Source of the DNA: Paraspadella gotoi
Taxonomy: Eukaryota > Chaetognatha
Length of the DNA: 64,000 bases
Assembly: GCA_051294375.1 (NCBI GenBank)
Contig: CM119269.1
Location: 11,142,883 to 11,206,882 of the forward strand
Direction: 5' to 3'
Shown here: positions 33,030-64,000 of the stretch, piece after piece
How positions within the stretch are numbered: position 1 is the first letter of the stretch
How the letters are laid out: each line of letters opens with the position of its first letter
Notes under the pieces: generated by a model
Told to the model about the DNA's origin: nothing
Databases searched by the model: none
Seen by the model: only the letters and a program-made list of their open reading frames with translations
Position numbers and translations under genes: made by a program

Positions 33030-33978
33030 CCTGGGTAAGGGTTCTTCTCCCGGCCCTCACCCGACGCGCCGCCCTTCAACCATCAGCGATTGGTAAACAA
33101 TGAGATCGATGGATCCCGGGGATCGAACCAGCGAATTCCCCTTCGACGGTATCGAATTTGAGTACTTCGCTTCTGCCCGGCGCCCTTTCGTCTCGGCGGC
33201 AATCGTCGTCGTCGTCGTCGTCGTCGTCGTCTTACTCCCGACGGCGGAGTCGGCGTCGGCGACTTTGGATCTTTTCTCCTAAGAATCCATCTCGTCGCAC
33301 GGCGGCAACGCGATCCTCCTCCTCTTCCTCTTCTTCCTCCTCCTCCTTCGCCTCGACTCTTTTTCCTCTCCTTCATCTTCCTCAAAAAAAAAAACCAAAA
33401 GTCGCATCGAGAGCCAAATCATCCTTCGAGCGGAGTCGCCCCCCTCTCTCTCTCTCTCTTTCTAAAAACTCTGCGTCTCCTCTTCGCAGCCTTCATCTTC
33501 GTCATCGTCATCGTCGTCGATTTCATTGACGTATCATCGTCGTCGTCATCGTCGTCTTCGTGTCGTTCACGATTCACCGACTTCGCCATCGACCTTTCCT
33601 TTCCCCCTCCCCTTCAAAACCAAAACGAAAAAAATAATCACAAAAGAAATACTTTCAAGTTCGCGTCTCAACCCTTTATATCCTTACCTTTTCTCTCGCG
33701 CGACGAGGTTTCGTTGTTTATTTTCCGCAAAGGGGATTCACTATTGAGGCTTCTCATCGATACTTCATTTTTTTTCATCCTCGCTTCTCTTCGATTCCTT
33801 CGGACGGATTAACTAAAAGTATATGTAAACAAAAACAGAAAACAAACAAAACTGTGATTCCCGCCTCATCCTTTCAGCGCCGGACACTTAGCGCCAATCG
33901 CCTCGGAATTTTAAATTGTGTTTCCGGTTCTCGTACCGAAACCCCCCCTCGGATTATTTATTAAACTTCACTCCCTGT
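33030..33978 (+). promoter_or_regulatory. Presumed promoter and 5' UTR region of Brachyury
   Basis: A GC-rich block (CCGGCCCTCACCCGACGCGC, with GATTGG, an inverted CCAAT box, near 33088) sits upstream of the first coding exon. It is followed by GTC and TCC triplet runs (33205-33232 and 33312-33350). The transcription start cannot be fixed. Reading frames here are triplet-repeat artefacts (poly-Ser, poly-Val). Confidence 0.3.
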
Positions 33979-53459
<19,481 letters not shown>

Positions 53460-53466
53460 GTTCGAG

Positions 53467-53472
53467 AATAAA
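53467..53472 (+). terminator. Candidate polyadenylation signal of Brachyury
   Basis: AATAAA only 8 bases after the stop codon. A second AATAAA at 53608-53613 is a more usual position and may be the one used. Confidence 0.35.
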
Positions 53473-54689
53473 TTAATGGAAAAAAAATCTCTCTCGAAAG
53501 TAAACAAACAAACGAAGTTTAAAAAAAACTACGAAGGGTTGGAAAATCAGTACGAAACTTCTTCGGATGTTCGTTGACATTACGATGGCTAAATTACTCA
53601 GTGTTTTAATAAAATCCCATCTCTTTCAAGAAATTGTTAAACCGATTTTTTTTAATTTTCCTCGTGTATTTGTTTAATTTGAAGGTTTTTAAATATCAGG
53701 TTGACGCCGATAATATGATAAGTTTTTTTGTAAATTTTAGAAATTTGGCTTATTTTTATCGCAGAAAGTCAAGTGAGCACCAATTTTAATTCAAGCTCTA
53801 GTTAGTTACGATATAGCTTTGCCTTAATCTATTCCTTAAAAAAAAAAACTTTGTGTTTTGCACTCTCTGAGGCCAATATATGCATTTTTTAAAATTTTTT
53901 TTTACGTCACAGCCGAAAAAAAATATTCAATTGTTTTAAATGAATTGTTCACTCATTTTTTTTCTCTCTGGCGATTATCGCTTGACTGGCCCAAAGGCTA
54001 AACCACATGTTTCATTGGTTCATGTAAATAAGCGTTGTTGTACTCGTTTCCCATTGTTACTCGATTCGATTTCATAATTATTTTTCCCAGCGTTTAAATC
54101 CCCTCGATTATAATTAACTTTGTCACATTCGTTACTCAACGATTGCGCGATTCCTATCGTCTGTACACAAATCTTCCACTTCTCATTTGAAAATTATACT
54201 TACTATTATAATTACTCGTGATCGGTCGCCAGTTTGTTTATCCCGTAGACTTCGTTATTCAAAATGGATTTCACTTCTTTTCTTACTAAAGATATTTTGT
54301 TTTTTACAAATTTCATTTTGACCCAGTGAACAATGAGATCTTGCCCCGTTATCCGTCACATTGCATATTTAACTCATGAATATAATTAAAAGTGAAACAT
54401 CTTGTCCCTGATATTCTTGTTTTCTTTCTTACTTTTTATTTAGATCAAAAAGAGTTAGACTGGTAGTTGAAAGTGCAGATCTTAAAGTCAGATTCCGCGA
54501 AAAGGAAAACATAACAAAACATTAATTTAAAAATGTTTTGTTTTTGATGCAACAAAATTGAAGCTGTCCCCATTAACTTCTTTCTATCTTTTGCTTTAAG
54601 TTTAGCAAAAAGAGCTCGGCGTCGAGTGAAGCAGATTGTCTCCATAAAATATAGGTTTTTCTTTTTATCAATTTATGCTTTATCCTTTT

Positions 54690-54808
54690 TTTCTTTCTTT
54701 CTTTCTTTCTTTCTTTTCATTTTCTTTTTCTTTTTTTTCTGTTCTTTTCTCTTTCTTTTCTTTCTTTTCTTTTCTTTTCTTTTTTCTGTTCCTTTCCTTC
54801 CTTCCTTC

Positions 54809-54856
<48 letters not shown>

Positions 54857-54975
54857 TTTCTTTCTTCTTTCTTTCTTCTTTCTTTCTTCTTTCCTTGCCT
54901 TTCATTTTTTCTTCTTTCTTTCCTTGCCTTTCCTTGCCTTTCATTTTTTCTTTCTTTCTTTCTTTCATTCTTTTT
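54690..54975 (+). repeat. TTTC/TTCC microsatellite
   Basis: About 285 bases of imperfect TTTC, TTCC and TTTTC runs. Confidence 0.9.
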
Positions 54976-55567
54976 TTCTATTTTTCTTTGTATCTTTCTT
55001 TTTTTCTCCCTGCCTCCCCGAACGTGTGGAAGCATCTCATTTATCTACCTTTCATTTTTCCCTTTAGTGTTTCGATTCCATTATAAGGCGAGAGGCGAGG
55101 AAAGGGGAATGACGAGGAGGAAAAAAGGGAACGAGAATTAAAGCGGTAAAAATTATCAAGAAAAGGTCATAAGGAAGATGTTTACTTTTAAATTTATTTT
55201 ATTTTTTTATATTGAAATATGCTAGCATTACACTTTGGTTTTATACTGAAATCCCTGTCTACTTACCTAAAAAATGATCTTTTTTTAATTAGATAAAATA
55301 GTCAGATTTTACGTTTTATCTATTTATTAATATCAGTTTTTCTTCTTCCACCTTTCATTATCTATTTTCTGTCAACCTCCGCCTTTTTCCTTTTTCCTTT
55401 CCCTTCTTTCTGTTTTTCCCTTCCTCCTTCGCCCCTTCCTCCCTTTTCCGGCTCCCAACCCATTTCCTCTTGGATACGCTCTTCAGGCATTTACTAAATG
55501 GATTGGCAAATACCTGCCACCGCTTCCAAGCCTTTGACAGAAAAGGTGTCCGCTTGAGAAGGAAAAA

Positions 55568-55569
<2 letters not shown>

Positions 55570-55616
<47 letters not shown>
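55570..55616 (+). repeat. (CT)n microsatellite
   Basis: About 47 pure CT bases. Confidence 0.9.
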
Positions 55617-55619
<3 letters not shown>

Positions 55620-56002
55620 CTCTCTTCCCACTGTCTCTGTGACCTTTCTTATATCAAATAATGAACTCAACTATCTATGTACACAATCTTCATGCCATAT
55701 CAACTCCCTATAGTTTTTTGCTTTTGTCGATAAAAAGAAACAGTTGGCGGCAAAAGTTGTAAAGTCGATAACTTTTCTTAAAATGTACTTATGGATGAAA
55801 TAATGAAGGAAAGTTTATTTTCCTTCCTTTTTTTTTTTGAATTCTTTAAAATTTATTAGTTCTTTCTTTTCTGCCTTTCTCTTCCTTCCTTTCCTTTATT
55901 CCCATTGAAGGCTTTCATTGATTGCGTTGGAGGGCGGTTTCCAGGCGCGTGCCTCCATGAAAAGACGATGAAGGGGGAGAGATGTATTTAGGGGAGGGAG
56001 AG

Positions 56003-56009
<7 letters not shown>

Positions 56010-56069
<60 letters not shown>

Positions 56070-56070
56070 A
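56010..56070 (+). repeat. (GA)n microsatellite
   Basis: About 60 GA bases with one AAAG interruption. Confidence 0.9.
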
Positions 56071-57692
56071 AGCAAAAGGGTGTTAGGAGTGTGAAAGCCA
56101 AAGAGTTTACGTTTATTTTACGTTGCGAACAAAAGTTTTAAAAAATTCCTATGGCTTATATAATTTATTCAACAGTAAAAAGGTATAATATTCTTGTTCG
56201 TCTCAGTTCATTTCATCACTTGATCACCGCAACAACATTGTGTCAAGGAAAAACCCAAACGAATCCAACTCACCGCCCTCTGTGGGCAAACAGATTCACC
56301 CCATCACACTCTCACCCTTTTTTTTTCTGAGAAACGGGAACGGAAAAAAAGGAGAAGCGTGTTTCCATGGAAACCAGATGCAAAGTTCGTCACGTGACGA
56401 TTCATAATCGTGATATTGCAAATGGGGGAGGATGACCCGCTCACGCTCTGTTGATACAGAGACGTGACTGGAAAGAAAGGAAGAAGGAAAAGGAGACGAA
56501 GTAAAAGACGAAGACGCGGGGAAAACGGGGAGGAAGATAAGAGAGGAAGTGGGGATCAAGTGTTCCCCTTTCCCTTTTATTCGAGATGTCACTCCCTTAT
56601 ATTATTTTTTTATCGTTTATATGTAAACTGCTCAAAAGTTATAGTTTAAGACCTTAACAAAATATGAAAAAATAGTGATATAATTTGTAAAGTTAAGGTT
56701 GGAAAATCTTCGGAGGTAACCTTGCTATGAATATAACAGGAGGCGACTATGCGACTAAATTGAGAAAAAAATAATGATTAAATTAACCTTTGCATGCAAT
56801 ATTTTTTTCTTTTTCCTATCTTATTTGTTAAAAGCTACTTTTTGGCGGCCAAACTTCCAAAAACTAATACCGCTAATAAGGAGATGTTTACTAATTAGAA
56901 CACATTGAAAAGTGATTAAAAAGAAATCTCAGGAAGGTTCTGCCTTTAATCTTGACCTTAAGTTGAGATAGTTTAACACGTACCTTGATCGTTACCGCTT
57001 ACGGGTTCAATGGCCTCGAGTTCTCGCAAGGCGTCTTAAATCGCATTAAGGCGTTATCATCGATAAAAAAATATTTTAACCGATCAATTAATTTGGCAAG
57101 ACTAACGGTTAATTTTGAAATTTGCCAATATCAGTTTTTGTTGCCCAAAAATATTCGAATATTGTAGCTCTTCCTGACCTATTTCTTTTTTTTTTATTTT
57201 GACAATTGGTCTCTAATAGGTTAAAAAATCAGTCATTGGCATTGGACATCATTATCTTTATATAAATTAATCTGTGTTTTAAAAATTTGCGCGATTCCTG
57301 TTGATAATTTTTTCACCACCAAATATTGGAAAGTGTAAAAAAAAAAAGGAAAACATAATTAAAATTGTTAAAAATTGAATTTTACTTCCAAATCTTTAAT
57401 TTTTAAAATATAAGGATTACAGTTATTCACAGTCACAAATCCTAAAAATCCAAAAATAGCTATAACAGCGCCACCCAGAATGGTAGATAGGGTAGAACAA
57501 AAAATTTCTAAGACCATACATAATAAGTACGATATATATAAAACCATATTTATGGCCAATTAATTGTAAAGGTTAGGATGGGGCTTTACTTATAGTTATA
57601 CTGTAAGTTAAGGGGGCATGCCAAAAAAATCATAAAAAGGCCAGTCTTTTTTTCACACGCCACTGGGCAATACAAGATAAAAAATTAAACAT

Positions 57693-57938
57693 TGTAGTGG
57701 TAGTATTTCATACCCCACTACCTCGTCCGAGAATCAGCACAGCACCTATGGCGCCCAAGGTAGCACGAGCTCCTCCCAACCCAAAGGACTCGGGTTCGCG
57801 CCCTGCTGATTCACACAAGTAAAAGCGGGACAGGGCGTCTAACCTACATGTAGTGTCGGACTACAGCCCGATCCGAATTTCGGGACCTTGTGTGCCAACG
57901 GACGGTAAACTGCTCGCGGGCGATTCTCTTCCACAAAA
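57693..57938 (+). mobile_element. SINE-like family D insertion
   Basis: About 246 bases present here and exactly missing from the duplicate at 58935/58936, where AAACAT runs directly into GTTAAAAAG. Within it, GAATCAGCA (57731) pairs with TGCTGATTC (ending 57812) around a GGGTTCGCGCCC B-box-like element. The 82-base tRNA-like head is followed by a tail shared with 13577-13665. This fits a tRNA-derived SINE. Confidence 0.6.
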
Positions 57939-58119
57939 TCGTTAAAAAGCCTTTTAAGAAAAACAATATTCTTTAAATGTCCATAAGAATTTTTTTGAAA
58001 TAAGCAAAGATATGACTGTCTTAATTTTAAAATGAATGGAAATGAAACATTTTCATCCCAAAAAATTTATTTTGCTTTATTTCTTTCAGCCTCATTATCG
58101 ATTGAAGTAAAAAGGAATT

Positions 58120-58670
58120 CAATGCAGCTGAAGAGACAGTAATTATTGTTATGTGTTAGTGACAGAACCGTTCAATATAAGCAGTCCCTGAGCTTCGGAT
58201 CGGGCTGTAACGCCGTGTTACAGGCGGGTTAAGCGCCCCAAGGCGACCACCGGGCTAGAACCCCGGACCTTTGGGTTGGGAGGCGAATGATTTGCCTCCG
58301 GCACCAATGGCCGCTGATGAACGGTTGGTGGATTTTAATCCACCATACATCCCCCCCACCCGTAGGGAGAAGTCTGTTGCGTCTCTTCAGTGAATTGTTG
58401 GTGGAAAGTTCGTCACCAAGTTGAGGCATGTCGCCTGATGTGTTGTTGGCGGAAAGTGCATCGCCAGGTTAAGGCATGTCGCCTGCAAGTGTGGTTATTG
58501 CTGTTGTGTTCGGAAGTCGGGCTCACCAATGAAGAGATAGTAATTATTGTTGTGTTAGTGACAAAACCGTTCAATATAAGCAGTCCCTGAGCTTCAGATC
58601 AGGCTGTAATACCATATTACAGGAGGGTTAAGCGCCCCTTCCCTATTAACTGCAAGGCAACCACCGGGCT
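58120..58670 (-). repeat. SINE-like family A, tandem units
   Basis: On the minus strand the order is hairpin GGTGGATTAAAATCCACC (58325-58342), tRNA-like head (58243-58314), GTAACACGGCGTTACAG, then CTCAGGGACTGCTTATATTG and a CACTAACACATAACAAT end. To the right lie the inter-unit sequence shared with 14974-15150 and the tail end of another unit, which is cut by the gap. Confidence 0.65.
58243..58314 (-). tRNA. tRNA-Val-like SINE head (not a functional tRNA)
   Basis: Exactly 72 bases on the minus strand. The acceptor GCGGCCA pairs with TGGTCGC (one G-T). The T-arm is CCGGG-GTTCTAG-CCCGG with five pairs. The anticodon region CGCCTCCCAACCCAAAGG resembles tRNA-Val (CGCCTAACACGCGAAAGG), with AAC in the anticodon place. 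It lacks a good anticodon stem and lies inside a repeat, so it is read as a SINE head. Confidence 0.45.
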
Positions 58671-58680
58671 NNNNNNNNNN
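58671..58680. other. Assembly gap (10 N)
   Basis: Ten N bases. The sequence on the two sides is duplicated, so the join is suspect. Confidence 1.
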
Positions 58681-59365
58681 CACAAATCCTAAAAATCCAA
58701 AAATAGCTATAACAGCGCCACCCAGAAGGGTAGATAGGGTAGAAAAAAAATTCTAAGACCATACATAATAAGTACGTATATATAAAACCATATTTATGGC
58801 CAATTAATTGTAAAGGTTAGGATGGGCTTTACTTATAGTTATACTGTAAGTTAAAGGGGGCATGCCAAAAAATCATAAAAAGGCCCGCCTTTTTTTCACA
58901 CGCCACTGGCAATACAAGATAAAAAATTAAACATGTTAAAAAGCTTTTTAAGAAAAACAATATTCTTTAAATGTCCATAAGAATTTTCTTAAAATAAAAT
59001 AATAAGCAAAGATATGACTGTCTTAAATTTAAAATGAATGGAAATGAAACATTTTTATCCCAAAAAATTTATTTTGCTTTATTTCTTTCAGTCTCATTAT
59101 CGATTAAAGTAAAAAGGAACTCAATGCAGCTGAAGAGACAGTAATTATTGTTGTGTTAGTGACAGAACCGTTCAATATAAGAAGTCCCTGAGCTTCGGAT
59201 CAGGATGTAACACCGTGTTACAGGCGGGTTAAGCGCCCCGTCCCTCTCAACTGCCAGACGACCACCGGGCTAGAACCCCGGACCTTTGGGTTGGGAGGCG
59301 AATGACTTGCCTCCGGCTTCAATGGCCGCTGATGAACGATTGGTGGATTTTAGTCCACCATACTA
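58681..59365. repeat. Duplicated segment right of the assembly gap
   Basis: Second copy of 57430-58330 without the family D insertion. It ends with a family A unit whose hairpin is GGTGGATTTTAGTCCACC. Confidence 0.75.
59258..59329 (-). tRNA. tRNA-Val-like SINE head, second copy (not functional)
   Basis: The same 72-base tRNA-like fold as 58243-58314, with a few substitutions (TGGTCGT at the acceptor end). It sits in the equivalent position of a family A unit. Confidence 0.45.
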
Positions 59366-60940
59366 CTAAGCTAGATCAAAAACTCTGAATTTTCTGTATA
59401 CAAATGTTGTACATTTTATTCTCGCGAACATATAATATTGTTGTCTTTCTTTATTTCTTGCAAAAAAAAATATATTCTGGCAAGGTCTATTTTATGCTTT
59501 AGGTTTTATACTTTTTTTTGTATAGACTATAAACTATAGTTTTTCTTTCATAAATTCGTTTCTAAATAAATTTAAATTAGAATAAAGTATTACTTCTGTT
59601 CATGAAAAATACAAATAGTTGACAAATTAACCGATTTTAATGGTTAACCGTTAAAATTTGGCATTTTTCACCGATGATTAAAATTTAGAAAATTAATCGT
59701 TTTTCACCACAAGTTAGCAAGAGAGACAGTACTACCTGCGAGAGGCCGCCCAACTAGTGTGAGATACTCTGTACCCGGACTTGCTTTTGCTCTAAATAGG
59801 AGTGAAACTACGATAAAATTCAATGTGCAGACCTCAATTTACTATCCGTCAATTAGCCAAATATATATTTATAATTTAAATTAAATTTAAAAAATCCTAT
59901 CTCGATTTTTTCTCGTCGTTGAGGCGTTGCTACTTTGTTTTTAAAGAAAAATAATTAGGGTAGAACAACGTATTTCTAGCGCCGTCTCGTGATAATCAGT
60001 AGGATGAAAAACAAATGTTATTGGAGTTGATTAAACATAAACAGTTTAATACATATTGCATATTTATTACATATTGCTCTTATATCTATAAAATATATTA
60101 AATTTTGAGGAAAGACTTTGAAATCTTCACTCTTCCCATAATTTCTTTATTCATTTTGAAATGTTTCATAACTGCTGTGCTGACCCTAGCGTTTAATTTA
60201 AAGCTTGTAATTTATCTAAATAGTATATATATGTATATTTACCTATCCCGTCTTCTTTCTAGATAAGTCAATTACGGGACGAAACCGACTAGGTTCACTG
60301 ACGGTGTTGCTAATCCTCAGTGCTACGAAGAAGAATTATAGCAATTTTTCTACAACAAGCTACAACAAAAACTTGGCTCAAAAACTTGCATCATGGTTAC
60401 GCACAAAATATTATCACCTCTCTTTTCGCTCCGTTTCTTTTGCTTTATCCCCGAATTTAATTTTAAACTTGAAGACGCTGTCGGATCAGCGTATTACGAT
60501 CGTTGTATTATTAGAATCTACAAAATTGTACCTTTAATTCGATATGTATTTTCACAATGTTTATTGCATTTATCAATTCATAAACATTCTATTTGTATGT
60601 TTAAAATAACAAACGGATCCGGTGTTAGGGTGAAATTATCAAGTGCTTTCGATCAGGTCCGATCGCGATATACATAAACATTGTATTTTGTCAATTGTCG
60701 CTGGTTATTATTTTTCGATAATAAACTTTACGTCTACATTAAAAAGTGCCCCTTTAAACTTAGTATTTAACCAAAACATATTCTTAAATTTAAAACCCAG
60801 TTAGGTTAATATCTCATTAAAATTTGAAAGAACATTGTAATTATCCGTTCAATAAATTCTTCTGATAATCTATCTCGTAACTGCTGTATCGATATTAATT
60901 ACCAATGCTGACATTTTTACAACATAGGAAATAACTCGTG
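59366..60940. other. AT-rich intergenic; nothing recognised
   Basis: No repeat family or convincing reading frame. The open frames at 60304-60677 are short, AT-coded and featureless. Confidence 0.4.
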
Positions 60941-60948
60941 TTTTTCGT

Positions 60949-61135
60949 ATAAATAACACCTGAAGCGCTACCGTGTACGAAAATCGAAAATAAAAACTCG
61001 AGCGCACCTCTTGCTCAGCAGCTGCAATTGAAGCAGCAGTCGCGGATTTTGTGAGTCGCAGTCGCAGCTCGGATCCGCTGTTGCCTGAGAGTGCCAAGTG
61101 CCAATCCCAAGGTGGAACCGATCGACGAATTAGTG
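60949..61135 (+). promoter_or_regulatory. Possible promoter and first exon
   Basis: TATAAATA (60949-60956) is followed, after about 60 bases, by a GC-richer stretch (CAGCAGCTGCAATTGAAGCA ... CGCAGTCGCAGCTCGG) that ends at a GTAAAT donor-like site (61136). This could be the TATA promoter and a mostly non-coding first exon of a gene whose body lies beyond the window. There is no downstream exon to confirm it. Confidence 0.25.
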
Positions 61136-62559
61136 GTAAATCTCTTTTCGTCTTACTTTCATCGATTCTTTACATAACGATCGGTTTACTTGAGTCGCTT
61201 GACCCGCATTTTTCTTCAAGAAATAAAAGAAAAATCGCATTTTTTGAACCTCTTTTTCGGCATTAATGACAATTAATATAACTCTTCAAGTTCCGGTTAA
61301 ATTAATGTTACCGATTTTTCAAGTTGTGATAGTTTTTCTTTCTCCATTCAAGGTCTACCAAGTTTAATTATATTTGCTTATTTGATAATTTTATTGCTAA
61401 TTTATTTGTAAATTTATTGTTAATTCTAATGCATTAAGGAATATGGATTTACACATCCGATCATCGAAATTGACGTTATTAGGTTATTACTTTTTTAGAT
61501 TGGAGAATAAATTTGAATACATTGAAGATACCCCGGTTCCGTTCGCGAGTGACACCATAAAAATGAGTACCATTTCTCATTGGATAAATATTTTTTAAAT
61601 TTTCTTTCCCTATTCTATAGCAAAGTACTGGACTTTATTATATTTTAATTTCATAAGATTAATTTGATATTTTCTTATGTAAAACAACCTTTCTTTAATG
61701 GTCAATGGTCATCCAATTTCATCTTCAGTAAAAAACTGAATCTTTTAAAAAAAGAAAATCATTATAATTGAATTATTTATTAATTATTTAAAATTATTAA
61801 AATTTATTTATACCATTAAATTAAAAATTATCTGGGAATCCTTACGATATAAAATAATTATTCAAGAACATGCTCAGGACAACATTTTTTTCTAATTAGA
61901 TTATTTGTATAAAGAAAACGTATGATTTATAATTAAAAAAATAAATAAAAAATCCTTACTCAGAAATTACTCAACTTTACAATAATTCACATATGCCATT
62001 GATTATATCACTAATAAGGATTTTTTATGATGTAATTCTTTTTAAATTCAATCAAGAAAATGTCTAAATTTTAGGCTAAAATAGTTTTTTTTCGCCAATT
62101 TTACGGTGTGAGATAAAAAATTAAACATAGAATAGTAAATGAATTAAACACAAAATGAAACTTATATTAATGATATACTTATGAATTATATTTATTAAAT
62201 ATTTAAACTATAGTAAAGATTTTTTTGGTGTAACTCGCAAACGGACACGGGGTATAAAACTAAAACTAGGTGTTTAGTCCATTCTTAGCAGAAAGTAAAA
62301 GAAAAGGTATTCAGTATTGTTTTTTTGGGCGTTACTTGGTAGTTTTAATATCAATTTAAGGAATTGTTTTTTTTTTAAATAGGAGTGCATTTCAAGACGT
62401 GTTTGATTGGGAAACAATGATTTCGCCATGTCCCAAATTTTTCGGGTTTCGGTAAGACCGTTTTTTATAATTCATTAATGTACAGTATTATTGTCGAATA
62501 CGGAAGCTCACAAATATTATCTAAACGTCGCAAGATAGTCGAAATTTATTAATTCCTTT
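61136..62559. other. AT-rich DNA; nothing recognised
   Basis: Would be intron if the exon above is real. No coding or RNA signal is seen. Confidence 0.35.
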
Positions 62560-62589
62560 TTTGGGCATCAGACTGGGTTCCCGATCGCT

Positions 62590-64000
62590 CATCAAACTCC
62601 AAAACCAAAAGAAACGTCTGCTTGGTCGAATGGCTCTTTTACGCCTTCTTTTTTTTGGAATTCTCGCGCCTGTTTTGTGTCGTTTTTGTAATGTTTAATG
62701 AAAAGTTTGGATAGTTTTTGGAAAAATCTTGGACCCGTCATTAAATTAGGTGATTTTTTGCGTTACTTCATTTTGTAGAATTGAGATGCTGAGAGACTGG
62801 ATTTATTATATATATATATATAATTATATATATATATGTATAATATTTATTTCATGATTATATTATGGCCAATATTCAAAGCCCTGCATTTATGTCGGAA
62901 TGATAATATAAAGAGTAAAACGCAATAAGATTTTTCAGCGAGCACATACTCTCCAAGATTGGTTAGTGTGACCAACACCAGCCCCCCTTTACCATTAAAG
63001 TATTTTTATTTTATTTATTTCTTTCTAAAAATCAATGTCAAACATACATAGTACAGCGCAGCGTTAGCAGATAAGGTCACCTTCGAGTACGTGTCTTGTT
63101 GCCCACGTCCTCCTATCGCGTCTCGCGACGAAACTTAGTGGAGCGGTGGGCACGAGACGAGAACGTGGACTCGCTGGAATTTGTTGTCGACGACCGCCAC
63201 ACAAGTTGCTCATTTATGACGAAAAAGAGGGAAAGGGTCCGCCGATCGGCGAATGCGGAATGACAATCGAAGCACGGGCGAAGGCCAGAGTTGGCCTGCA
63301 ATGACGATCGGAAGACCAGTGAATTCGAGTCGAGTATTGCCGTCAAATTAGCGATCGTCAAAATGATTAGTATCCGAGGGACATTGGACGTAAAGGGGAA
63401 AGTCTTTCGGGTTCCTTCGAAAATTTCGAAGCTCGCGTTTATTCCATAAAACTCAATTCGAAAGGCAGGCGGACCTGTTGAAGTAGAAATTAGAAATGTG
63501 ATTTATATGATAACTTTCAGGCTGCAGCATCTTATAATGATCTGGAAACTCTGGTATTTAAGGCAACATTTAGAAAAACATTTTAACACGGCAGGATCCC
63601 CCTATGATTCCCATGGCACACTAGCGCAGAACTCACATGTTAGCGTTAGAACTCTTAATGGCCGCATGCGAACTGGCCGCGGAACTGCGCGAGAGCCACC
63701 CGGATTGACCGGAACGTTAGCCTGCTAAGCCTATCCGACATAAATGCAGGCTTTGAATATTGGCCATAAAATAATCAAGATAAATATATAACTATAATAT
63801 AATAAAAATCCATTTCTCAGCATCTCAAATCTACAAATCGAAGTAACGCAAAAAAATCACCTATTTAAAGACGGGTCCAAGATTTTTCCAAAAACTATCC
63901 AAACTTTCATTAAACATTACAAAAACGACACAAACAGGCCGACGAGAATTCCAAAAAAGAAGGCGTAAAAGAGCCAATTCGACAGCAAACGTTGTTGGAG
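62590..64000. mobile_element. Inverted-repeat element with arms of about 270-310 bp, cut by the window end
   Basis: The left arm (about 62590-62901: GGCTCTTTTACGCCTTC, CCTGTTTTGTGTCGTTTTTG, GATGCTGAG, GGCCAATATTCAAAGCCCTG) returns inverted at 63733-64000. The right arm continues past the window. The 830-base centre is GC-richer than its surroundings and has no recognised protein. Confidence 0.6.
63113..63361 (-). CDS. Unrecognised open frame inside the inverted-repeat element
   Basis: An 82-codon frame starting MTIANLTAILDSN, Ser/Arg-rich toward its end, in the GC-richer centre of the element. No domain, signal or transposase motif is visible. It could be a captured gene piece or chance. Listed because it is the only frame in this cassette with non-repetitive composition. 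Confidence 0.12.
   Translation of the reverse strand: MTIANLTAILDSNSLVFRSSLQANSGLRPCFDCHSAFADRRTLSLFFVINEQLVWRSSTTNSSESTFSSRAHRSTKFRRETR

Larger units (their letters stand above)
53473..57389. other. Intergenic region downstream of Brachyury; no gene seen
   Basis: AT-rich with simple repeats (TTTC at 54690-54975, CT at 55570-55616, GA at 56010-56070). Frames here are translations of those repeats. Nothing else is recognised. Confidence 0.5.
57430..58670. repeat. Duplicated segment left of the assembly gap
   Basis: 57430-57692 matches 58681-58935, and 57939-58330 matches 58936-59355, with mostly 1-base differences. A minus-strand hydrophobic frame of 63 codons (57368-57559) lies at its left edge; its counterpart right of the gap is disrupted by small indels. 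It resembles no family I know. Confidence 0.75.

Noticed and set aside
33112-33137. Vector or linker contamination (BamHI, SmaI and EcoRI sites close together)
   Set aside because: The surrounding sequence is continuous with the locus and contains no vector stretch. The sites are best explained by chance.
54626-55141. 171-codon Phe/Leu/Ser frame and Lys/Glu/Arg frames opposite
   Set aside because: Pure products of the TTTC/TTCC microsatellite.
57368-57559. 63-codon hydrophobic minus-strand frame
   Set aside because: Membrane-like composition, but its duplicate right of the gap is broken by indels and it lies in repeat DNA with no family match.

Overview
This is an animal (metazoan) nuclear genome window from an invertebrate. 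The evidence is two spliced genes with GT-AG introns and conserved animal protein families, AT-rich non-coding DNA, and a very high load of simple repeats (GA/CT tracts up to about 125 bp, TTTC, GTC/ACG), tRNA-derived SINE-like repeats and foldback elements. Nothing bacterial is present. I could not fix the phylum. Degenerate TTAGGG-like tracts argue weakly against a typical TTAGG arthropod, but they are too decayed to decide.

Layout. 1-8.5 kb: repeat-only DNA, dominated by two copies (1189-3620 and 5949-8535) of a non-coding element whose ends carry an inverted ATCGAGCC and a strong terminal hairpin, with a 1-kb ATCTCCATTC-type minisatellite between them. 8.5-11.6 kb: nested inverted-repeat elements, one holding a hammerhead-ribozyme-like core. 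11.7-11.9 kb, minus strand: one exon that looks like the start of a seven-transmembrane receptor. 12.8-15.3 kb: dispersed repeats, including a 1.55-kb element with 23-bp inverted ends inserted into a SINE-like unit, with a 4-bp target duplication and an empty-site paralogue nearby. 15.8-28.3 kb, plus strand: a complete 22-exon gene for a TBC1D15/17-type Rab GTPase-activating protein (1,168 residues as I join it), with an unusual 295-residue insertion. 28.3-33 kb: intergenic, with repeats, a possible solo LTR and telomere-like tracts. 33.98-53.46 kb, plus strand: a complete Brachyury-type T-box gene (10 coding exons, 646 residues) whose introns are packed with CT/GA tracts. 53.5-64 kb: no convincing gene. 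It contains TTTC/CT repeats, a segment duplicated on either side of a 10-N assembly gap (one copy with a SINE, one without), tRNA-like SINE heads, a possible promoter near 60.95 kb and an inverted-repeat element running off the right end.

The two main genes are unrelated in function. One is expected to act in Rab7-type endosome/lysosome and mitochondrial membrane traffic; the other is a developmental transcription factor. All exon joins were made by eye from splice consensus, reading phase and family similarity. The phases of both complete genes agree at every junction, which is the main support. No database search was run.
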